Virus record (IMG/VR): IMGVR_UViG_3300013104_000057
Location: 1 to 33,962 of that record
Origin: a virus
Reading direction: 5' to 3' (one strand)
Length of the DNA: 33,962 nucleotides
In this document: one piece after another, positions 29,743-33,962 of the stretch
How the letters are laid out: the number at the start of each line of letters is the position of its first letter
How positions within the stretch are numbered: the stretch's first letter is position 1
Notes under the pieces: model-generated
What the model was told of the DNA's origin: nothing
Databases searched by the model: none
What the model saw: the letters and a program-made list of their open reading frames with translations, nothing else
Program-made: the position numbers and the translations under genes

Positions 29743-30152
29743 TCCACGTCTTCGTGCCAGGCACGCCGGTGCCGCAAGGCTCGGTGGACGTCTTCCGTGG
29801 CCGCGTCGTCTCCGTGAAGGCGCCCCTCGCGAGGTGGCGCGCAGAGATTCGGCGGGCGACCGTTGCCAAGCTCGTGGGCGACCCTATGGACGGGCCCCTG
29901 ACCGTATCGCTGGTCTTCCAGCTGCAACCGCCACAGCGCCCACGCTGGCCCCTGCCAGCCGTCAAGCCCGATCTGGATAAGTTGACCCGCGCAGTCTTCG
30001 ACTCCCTGTCCACCGTCAAGGACAAGAAAACCAAAGCCACCATCAGGGGCGCCATCACCGACGACGCCCGAATCGTCAGCTTCACCGCCGCCAAGACCTA
30101 CCACGGCACACCCGGCGTCATGATCACTATCACCCAACAGGAGAGCCCGTGA
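29739..30152 (+). CDS. rusA: RusA-type Holliday junction resolvase
   Basis: Encodes 137 aa. VFVPGTPVPQGSVDVF starts the fold; PAVKPDLDKLTRAVFD supplies the catalytic Asp pair (K-P-D-L-D) and GAITDDARIVSF the third and fourth acidic residues (D-D). FEATURES of RusA from other phages match in order and length. It cuts four-way DNA junctions, clearing branched phage DNA before packaging and complementing the RecE/RecT system. Overlaps its neighbours by 4 bases. Confidence 0.9.
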   Translation: MIHVFVPGTPVPQGSVDVFRGRVVSVKAPLARWRAEIRRATVAKLVGDPMDGPLTVSLVFQLQPPQRPRWPLPAVKPDLDKLTRAVFDSLSTVKDKKTKATIRGAITDDARIVSFTAAKTYHGTPGVMITITQQESP

Positions 30153-30634
30153 AGCACTTCTACTACACCGAGTTCCACGAAGACGAAACCACCATCAACC
30201 TCATCAGCATCGGAATCGTGGCTGATGACGGCCGCGAATACTACGCGGTCAACGCCGACGCGGATTGGACGCGCATCGCGGACCATCCCTGGCTGATGGC
30301 CAACGTTGTCCCGCACCTGCCCCGGAGCGGTGAATGGAAACCCAAAAGCCAGATCCGGGACGAGGTACGCGACTTCCTGCTTGGCGGCGCCACCCTGCCC
30401 GAGCTCTGGGCTTGGTTCTCAGCCTATGACCATGTCGCCCTGGCACAGCTGTTCGGGACAATGATGGACCTGCCCGAAGGCGTCCCGATGTTCACCAACG
30501 ACGTCCGCTCCCTCGTGGACTGGACCGGCATACGTCACTTGCCGCGGCAGGCAAGCGGCGTTCACGATGCCTTGGCGGACGCCCGGCACGTGCAGCAGAT
30601 GTACACCCACATCGAATGCGAGCTCGATCAATGA
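30149..30634 (+). CDS. DnaQ-like 3'-5' exonuclease (Rv2179c type) with a missing catalytic Asp
   Basis: Encodes 161 aa from GTG 30149. The family starts F-x-D-T-E-F; here it is FYYTEF, so the first catalytic Asp (position 6) is Tyr, codon TAC at 30164-30166. E8 remains, as do D94 (AYDHVAL), H139 and D144 (HDALADARH). Rv2179c-like enzymes are metal-dependent exonucleases acting on RNA 3' ends. Losing one ligand of the DEDD set should cripple two-metal catalysis. The product may still bind RNA, or the change may be a sequence error. Confidence 0.82.
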   Translation: MKHFYYTEFHEDETTINLISIGIVADDGREYYAVNADADWTRIADHPWLMANVVPHLPRSGEWKPKSQIRDEVRDFLLGGATLPELWAWFSAYDHVALAQLFGTMMDLPEGVPMFTNDVRSLVDWTGIRHLPRQASGVHDALADARHVQQMYTHIECELDQ

Positions 30635-30864
30635 CGTTCTACGGCCAAGAGAATCTCAAGGTGCTTCCGCCCGAACCGCCACGGCCGATCCGGAACTTCG
30701 CGTACCGCGTCTACGACGGCGGCATCGAGCACCACATCAGCGCCCACGAAATCTACTTCTACGACGCCGGCCGCATCGGCTTCTGGAACTACACCCCAGA
30801 CGGTGAACGGGCCCTCGTGCTGGGCACCAAAGCCTTCCAAGTCCGCGAAGTCGTCACCGCATGA
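30631..30864 (+). CDS. Hypothetical beta-rich protein
   Basis: Encodes 77 aa from ATG 30631. Aromatic beta segments are visible (FAYRVYDGGIEHHISAHEIYFYDAGRIGFWNY, ALVLGTKAFQVREVV). It resembles a small OB- or SH3-like fold, but no family is recognised. Overlaps neighbours by 4 bases. Confidence 0.55.
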   Translation: MTFYGQENLKVLPPEPPRPIRNFAYRVYDGGIEHHISAHEIYFYDAGRIGFWNYTPDGERALVLGTKAFQVREVVTA

Positions 30865-31010
30865 AACTCGTAATCACCATCGAAGGCGACCCAAAGACAG
30901 GTGAAGACGACAGACTATTCGCCGCGCTCTGGAAAGCCCTCAAGAAGCATGCGACGAAGAAGACCAGGTCCCTGCGCATGGACTACGTCCGCGACCAAAG
31001 GAACCCATGA
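30861..31010 (+). CDS. 49-residue basic protein
   Basis: ATG 30861 and TGA 31008 overlap both neighbours by 4 bases. MKLVITIEGDP is a beta start; AALWKALKKHATKKTRSLRMDYVRDQR is a strongly basic helix, so it may bind nucleic acid. Not recognised. Confidence 0.5.
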   Translation: MKLVITIEGDPKTGEDDRLFAALWKALKKHATKKTRSLRMDYVRDQRNP

Positions 31011-31237
31011 CAGCCCGACGCAAACCAGGCGGCCACCCCGCCAAACAAGACCCCGACATAGCCAAGCTCTTCCGGACCATGCGCGCCACCGTCGAACTCG
31101 TCCGCGAGCTCGAAGCGAAGCTCAGCGAAGACGGGCTAATCCACCTCCGAGCCGCAGCACTCGGCCAGATGACCGCATACGCCGAACTCACCGGGCTACC
31201 CAACCCATACCAAATCATCGAAGGAGACAAGACATGA
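31007..31237 (+). CDS. Hypothetical helical protein
   Basis: Encodes 76 aa from ATG 31007. A basic disordered start (TARRKPGGHPAKQDP) leads into a long helix (IAKLFRTMRATVELVRELEAKL) and a second one (LRAAALGQMTAYAELTG), possibly a dimeric coiled coil. No family recognised. Confidence 0.5.
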   Translation: MTARRKPGGHPAKQDPDIAKLFRTMRATVELVRELEAKLSEDGLIHLRAAALGQMTAYAELTGLPNPYQIIEGDKT

Positions 31238-31491
31238 CGCGAGCAGCGGTCACCGTGTTCATCGAAACCGACCACGAAGGCGACTCGATCGACTCTGCCT
31301 TCCTGTTCCGGATGGCCCTCCGCAAAGCAACTGGAGACAGCCTCAGTATCCACCCCCCGGCTTGGGAGAAGCCGATCACCATTACAGTGCACGACGTCAT
31401 GGAAACCGGTATGGCGGCGGGAAACGGCTATCTCTGGATCGAACCGACCAGTAAGGCATTCCCGAGCAAGGACAACGAAGGAGGATCATGA
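31234..31491 (+). CDS. Hypothetical alpha/beta protein
   Basis: Encodes 85 aa from ATG 31234. AVTVFIETDHEGDSIDSAFLFRMALRKAT and KPITITVHDVMETGMAAGNGYLWIEP suggest a small split beta-alpha-beta fold. No motif or family recognised. Overlaps the downstream zinc/HTH gene, with GGAGG just before that gene's ATG. Confidence 0.5.
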   Translation: MTRAAVTVFIETDHEGDSIDSAFLFRMALRKATGDSLSIHPPAWEKPITITVHDVMETGMAAGNGYLWIEPTSKAFPSKDNEGGS

Positions 31492-32099
31492 CCCTCGAAT
31501 GCACCACCGAGGACTGCCGGAACATGACGAGTGACTACCTCTGCGGCCGGTGCACATCTGACCTGCAGCAGTGGTTGGACAAGGTGCCCGTCTTGATCGA
31601 GGCGCTCAACGTCACCATCGCCCGTCTCGACGTCGTCAGGCCGGCAGGCGGTGGAGGCGGCGGTGGAGGCCACAAACCCGGATCCGCAGCGCCCCTCAAC
31701 CTCGACGCCCTCCAGCTGCAAGAGAACCTCCGCAGCGTCGGCCGAGACGCCAAAGAGTACGCGAGGGACGACCGGGCAGCCGGCCTCGCCTGGCTGATCC
31801 AAGACTGGGTAACCAAAGCCGAGCTCTTGGTCAGCGGGCCTGACGAGCCACCCGTCAACCACCAAGCCAACCGCGAGCGCATCAAGAACATCGCGCCCGC
31901 CATGCCAACCCGCAAGCTGGTGCCATGGCTCAGGCTCAACGCCAAAGTCGTGGTCACGAGCAAGGACATCCGCAACTGGGCATTCCGGGGCAAACTCAAG
32001 CCAGTCGAGCGCGAACCGTCACCGACCTACCACCCACACGAAGTACTTGACGCCTGGTACGAAACACGCCGGGCCGAACGAGGTGCAGATGTTGGCTAA
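31488..32099 (+). CDS. Zinc-finger and MerR-like HTH regulator
   Basis: Encodes 203 aa; GGAGG before ATG 31488. N-terminal zinc site C5, C10, C19, C22. An eight-Gly run (about 53-60, a flexible linker) comes before a helical centre (LQLQENLRSVGRDAKEYARDD). The C-terminal part VVVTSKDIRNWAFRGKLKPVEREPSPTYHPHEVLDAWYETR reads as a MerR/excisionase-like HTH with wing. This protein type is common near the right end of actinophage genomes and is a plausible late-gene activator. It ends the long early operon. Confidence 0.7.
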   Translation: MTLECTTEDCRNMTSDYLCGRCTSDLQQWLDKVPVLIEALNVTIARLDVVRPAGGGGGGGGHKPGSAAPLNLDALQLQENLRSVGRDAKEYARDDRAAGLAWLIQDWVTKAELLVSGPDEPPVNHQANRERIKNIAPAMPTRKLVPWLRLNAKVVVTSKDIRNWAFRGKLKPVEREPSPTYHPHEVLDAWYETRRAERGADVG

Positions 32100-32192
32100 T
32101 GTGACAGAAGACCGGTAAAGTGTCTCAAAGCGGCGTATTCGTCGTCCCGTAAAGCGTTCAACATTCAGTTGGGCGCCTTTTTTATTGCCCAA
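32092..32192 (+). promoter_or_regulatory. Promoter-like and hairpin region after the early operon
   Basis: The gap 32100-32291 holds TTGGCT (32092-32097) and TAAAGT (32116-32121), 18 bases apart, a possible promoter that starts in the preceding gene. Further on TTGGGC/GCCCAA (32169-32192) encloses a T-rich loop (ccttttttatt), which may be a terminator or antiterminator. No other gene is seen before 32292. Confidence 0.4.
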
Positions 32193-32291
32193 AATCGGGA
32201 GGCCCCATCTCGCAGCCCAGCGACACGGGCATAGCCGCATGTCGAGAGACGCCGGCACATCACCACCACCAAAACCAGCAGGAGAACAACC

Positions 32292-32675
32292 ATGGCAATC
32301 ACCGTTCAGCACGGCAAAGACAACACCACCGTTCACACCAGCGCCACCAAGTGGCACGTGGACGACGACGAGCGTCTCCACATCATCGGTCCCAGCGGCA
32401 ACATCGCCTCCTACAACCGCGGATACTGGGCCAACGTCCATCGCGACGGATCGGGCGACACGCAGATCACGGCCGTCGCCACCCTGTTCTCAAAGGATGC
32501 CAAGGGTGACGACCAGACACTCCTCGGCTTCGGCGCGGACTACAACGACGAGCGCAACAAGGCATGGGCCAAGTACACGCCAGGCCTCAGCCTCCAGATG
32601 ACCGTCCTCGACAGCGTGGCCGACAACTTCGATCAAGGCGGACGCTACCTGCTGACCTTCGAGAAGCAGGACTAA
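32292..32675 (+). CDS. Hypothetical protein with isolated transcription unit
   Basis: Encodes 127 aa; AGGAG lies 9 bases before ATG 32292. It contains MAITVQHGKDNTTVHTSATKWHVDDDERLHIIGPSG and VLDSVADNFDQGGRYLLTFEKQ, beta-rich and without Cys. It stands alone between a promoter-like region and two tandem hairpins and is not overlapped, unlike its neighbours, so it may be expressed separately, perhaps in lysogeny. No function recognised. Confidence 0.6.
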   Translation: MAITVQHGKDNTTVHTSATKWHVDDDERLHIIGPSGNIASYNRGYWANVHRDGSGDTQITAVATLFSKDAKGDDQTLLGFGADYNDERNKAWAKYTPGLSLQMTVLDSVADNFDQGGRYLLTFEKQD

Positions 32676-32684
32676 GACCCCCGC

Positions 32685-32744
32685 GGGACGGCGGGCTAAG
32701 ACCGTCCCTCCGCCGGGCCCGGGAGACTGCAGAAACTCCCGGGC
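32685..32744 (+). terminator. Two tandem GC hairpins
   Basis: GGGACGG/CCGTCCC (32685-32691 with 32702-32708) and GCCCGGGAG/CTCCCGGGC (32717-32725 with 32736-32744) are both perfect stems. Neither has a T run, as is frequent for terminators of GC-rich actinobacteria. They close the transcript of the preceding gene and precede the tRNA-like cluster. Confidence 0.7.
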
Positions 32745-32799
32745 TTGGCACTAAGGACTCATCAAGTCACGTCGAGACAACGTGGCCGCTGTTGGGTGC

Positions 32800-32872
32800 G
32801 GGTCTGTAGCTCAATAGGTAGAGCATCCGGTTGAAACCCGGAAGGTTTCTGGTTCGAGTCCAGACGTTCCCA
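32800..32872 (+). tRNA. tRNA-Phe (GAA)-like gene with an imperfect acceptor stem
   Basis: A 73-base cloverleaf: D arm GCTC/GAGC, anticodon arm TCCGG-TTGAAAC-CCGGA with anticodon GAA, T arm TCTGG-TTCGAGT-CCAGA, all perfect. The acceptor GGGTCTG pairs with CGTTCCC at only five of seven positions, with T-T and C-T mismatches at pairs 4 and 5. GGGTGCG six bases further upstream fits that strand better (one mismatch), as if six bases had been inserted. No CCA is encoded. It may be active, edited, or decaying. Confidence 0.7.
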
Positions 32873-32876
32873 CGGA

Positions 32877-32965
32877 TGAGCATGAGTAACAGAAGGGTGC
32901 CGGGCGACGCATGACGCACCCCGGTTTGAATGGCCCGAGCGGCAGCCCGTCATGCTCAACCACCA
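32877..32965 (+). ncRNA. Structured tRNA-like element (second in cluster)
   Basis: TGAGCATGA (32877-32885) and TCATGCTCA (32950-32958) make a perfect 9-bp closing stem, followed by ACCACCA. Inside, GGGTGC (32895-32900) pairs with GCACCC (32916-32921). No proper anticodon or T arm could be built. It begins 4 bases after the tRNA-Phe-like gene. No protein frame fits here. Confidence 0.4.
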
Positions 32966-32994
32966 CAACTGAATAGCCCGCGGACATGAACGCG

Positions 32995-33080
32995 GGAGCG
33001 CTGAGGATTGCGGCCACTGGGCAGTGCCGCCTCTGACGACCTGAGATGGTCGAGCGGTTCGAGTCCGCCCCAGCGCACCA
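32995..33080 (+). ncRNA. tRNA-like element with canonical T loop and encoded CCA (third in cluster)
   Basis: GGAGCGCTGAGG (32995-33006) pairs with CCCCAGCGCACC (33068-33079) with two mismatches, and CCA ends at 33080. Inside are three arms: GCGGC/GCCGC (33010-33030), CGACC/GGTCG (33037-33052, loop TGAGAT) and GCGG-TTCGAGT-CCGC (33054-33068), a standard T arm. The 5' half does not give a normal D and anticodon arm, so it is tRNA-like or a decayed class II tRNA. A CCCGGT/ACCGGG hairpin follows (33092-33118). Confidence 0.45.
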
Positions 33081-33174
33081 ACAAGATGTACCCCGGTGAC
33101 CGACACGTAGGAACCGGGCGAAACGCTGTGCCGTGACTGAGCAGATCGAGCACAGCAGACTTCAGGAGGAACCC

Positions 33175-33417
33175 GTGAGCGATGCAACCATCCAGGCCAT
33201 CAACGATGCCATCGCCGCCCACATCGCAGCCGAGAGCGACGAAGCTCTACTGCTCACCGACTGGCAACTCACCGCGGCCGCAGCCATCGCCACAAACCAC
33301 GACCGCACCATGTACTTCAACATCGGCACCAACTCCCCCTACCACCACCGGCTAGGTCTCATGTACCGCGGCCTCGAACTACTCGAGAGCGGCAGCGACG
33401 AGGACGAAGACGACTGA
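33175..33417 (+). CDS. Hypothetical acidic protein
   Basis: Encodes 80 aa. GTG 33175 is chosen for the perfect AGGAGG at 33164-33169; an in-frame GTG at 33133 lies within the structured leader. The sequence is helical with a histidine- and tyrosine-containing centre (TNHDRTMYFNIGTNSPYHHRLGLMYRGLELL) and an acidic tail (SDEDEDD). First gene of the right-end block. Not recognised. Confidence 0.6.
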   Translation: MSDATIQAINDAIAAHIAAESDEALLLTDWQLTAAAAIATNHDRTMYFNIGTNSPYHHRLGLMYRGLELLESGSDEDEDD

Positions 33418-33572
33418 TGGACGGTCAGACCTGCGACAAGCACCCGAGCGCCAAGGCGCAAGCAAGAGTCACGCTCCCATCCGGTGGTGTGCTCTACCTC
33501 TGCGGCCACTGCGCCAACACCATCGACCTCGGCCCCGCCTTCCTCATCGAGTACGAAGCATTCGCAGTCTGA
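33417..33572 (+). CDS. DUF7455-like zinc protein
   Basis: Encodes 51 aa, ATG 33417 overlapping the previous stop by one base. QTCDKHPSAKAQARVTLPSGGVLYLCGHCANTI follows the DUF7455 pattern of an N-terminal Cys, an A-x-A-x-V-x-L-x-(S/P)GG-x-L strand pair and a C-G-H end. The family is common in actinobacteria and their phages; the role is unknown. The normal second Cys of the first pair appears as His or Ser here. Confidence 0.65.
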   Translation: MDGQTCDKHPSAKAQARVTLPSGGVLYLCGHCANTIDLGPAFLIEYEAFAV

Positions 33573-33901
33573 TGCCAAGAGCCAAACGCATCTGCGCCAA
33601 GCCAGGCTGCCCAGCCATAGCCAACAGCAGCTACTGCACCACACACCAACGCGAGAACGACAAGGCACGAGGGACACGCGAGCAACGCGGCTACGACCAC
33701 GCACACCGCCAACTCCGCAAAGCATTCATCCCCGAACACCAAGCCGGCACCCTCATCTGCTGGCGCTGCCGAGAGATCATCCCACCCAACGAACCCTTCG
33801 ACCTCGGACACGACGACGACGACCGCGCAGTGTACCGAGGACCCGAACACCGCAACCGCTGCAACAGAGCAGCAGCAGGACGCAAATCACATCGACAATG
33901 A
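33572..33901 (+). CDS. HNH endonuclease of the packaging module
   Basis: Encodes 109 aa, ATG 33572 sharing one base with the previous stop. An N-terminal zinc element CAKPGCPAIANSSYCTTH is followed by a RGYDHAHRQLRKAF helix, ICWRCREIIPPNEPFDLGHDDDD and VYRGPEHRNRCNRAA, the H-N-H metal core. Small HNH proteins beside the terminase genes assist cutting at cos in HK97-like phages. Its place at the window end, before GC-rich non-coding-like DNA, suggests that the terminase genes lie next. Confidence 0.9.
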   Translation: MPRAKRICAKPGCPAIANSSYCTTHQRENDKARGTREQRGYDHAHRQLRKAFIPEHQAGTLICWRCREIIPPNEPFDLGHDDDDRAVYRGPEHRNRCNRAAAGRKSHRQ

Positions 33902-33962
33902 GCCCGACCCCGACCATCCAAAGGGGTGGGGAGGGTCCCCCAAGGGCCACCCCCGGCACCAC
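33898..33962 (+). other. Probable cos region and start of next gene (partial)
   Basis: An ATG at 33898 overlaps the HNH stop and opens a frame to the window end (MSPTPTIQRGGEGPPRATPG), which could be a terminase small subunit. The same DNA is a run of G and C blocks (ggggtggggagggt and ccccc), typical of cos-flanking sequence in actinophages. Both readings are possible; nothing further can be seen. Confidence 0.4.

Noticed and set aside
31650-31680. Eight-glycine run as a frameshift or sequencing artefact in the zinc/HTH gene
   Set aside because: The frame stays open on both sides with sensible protein in each domain, so it is a linker.
33133-33174. Longer form of the gene at 33175 from GTG 33133
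   Set aside because: No ribosome site for the upstream GTG, while AGGAGG is ideally spaced from GTG 33175.
32762-33187. Leftward frame containing LDSNQKPSGFQPDALPIELQ
   Set aside because: This is the well-known false peptide made by translating a tRNA gene on its reverse strand; it overlies the tRNA-Phe-like gene.
32956-33222. Leftward frame over the third tRNA-like element
   Set aside because: Antisense to a structured non-coding locus and without a ribosome site; its GLEPLDHLRSSEA stretch is again a reverse reading of a tRNA T arm.

Overview
The window is the right half of a temperate, tailed actinobacterial bacteriophage genome. The DNA is GC-rich, and most genes overlap by 1 or 4 bases (ATGA or GTGA junctions). 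Many encoded proteins belong to families typical of actinophages: DUF6221, DUF3310, DUF7455-like, a MazG-like hydrolase, RusA, an HNH next to the genome end, and many small Cys-rich proteins. The protein families and the tRNA-Ser-like attP sequence fit a host in the Micrococcaceae (Arthrobacter-like); that is inference. Phage genes lie on both sides of an attP-like site, so this looks like the unintegrated phage (or an assembly of it), not a prophage cut at attL/attR.

Layout. 1-2985 (+): the end of a probable lysin, a two-helix holin, and a tail-tip block ending in an SGNH/GDSL esterase interrupted by a beta-rich insert. 2982-5243 (-): a leftward cargo (moron) segment with a membrane O-acyltransferase carrying an SGNH domain, its own promoter and a strong hairpin downstream. 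5472-9804 (+): two complete but unrelated tyrosine recombinases flanking an attP-like region (about 6871-7134), with seven small genes between them. 9860-11353: the lysis/lysogeny control region, with two leftward XRE-type genes, a rightward Cro-like gene, shared TTAGTC operators and an excisionase-like gene.

11468-14133 (+): a train of tiny early genes. 14130-18093: a recombination operon (RecE-like nuclease, RecT/Bet annealase, RNA ligase, RecF/SMC-like ATPase, SSB). 18107-19006: a membrane protein and a lipoprotein, possibly exclusion factors. 19111-26405: NrdH redoxin, a helicase-methyltransferase fusion, HNH nuclease, beta sliding clamp, C5 cytosine methyltransferase and a replication-initiator-like protein. 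26422-26600: an iteron array next to AT-rich DNA, the best origin candidate. 26635-32099: nucleotide metabolism and late-early genes (MazG-like, DUF3310, RusA, a DnaQ-like exonuclease lacking one catalytic Asp, a zinc/HTH regulator). 32292-33174: an isolated gene and about 500 bases of non-coding structured DNA holding a tRNA-Phe-like gene and two tRNA-like folds. 33175-33962: DUF7455-like gene, packaging HNH and a probable cos/terminase start.

The genes work together as follows: the integration and switch module decides lysogeny; the recombination and replication genes supply clamp, annealing and resolution functions while apparently borrowing the host polymerase, since no polymerase or primase is seen here. 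Two methyltransferases probably shield the DNA, and the acyltransferase may alter the host surface during lysogeny. The points most worth a second look are the paired integrases, the terminator hairpins buried in the 3' ends of reading frames just upstream of major operon genes, the iteron origin, the operator-in-spacer switch, the tRNA-like array and the exonuclease with a missing Asp.
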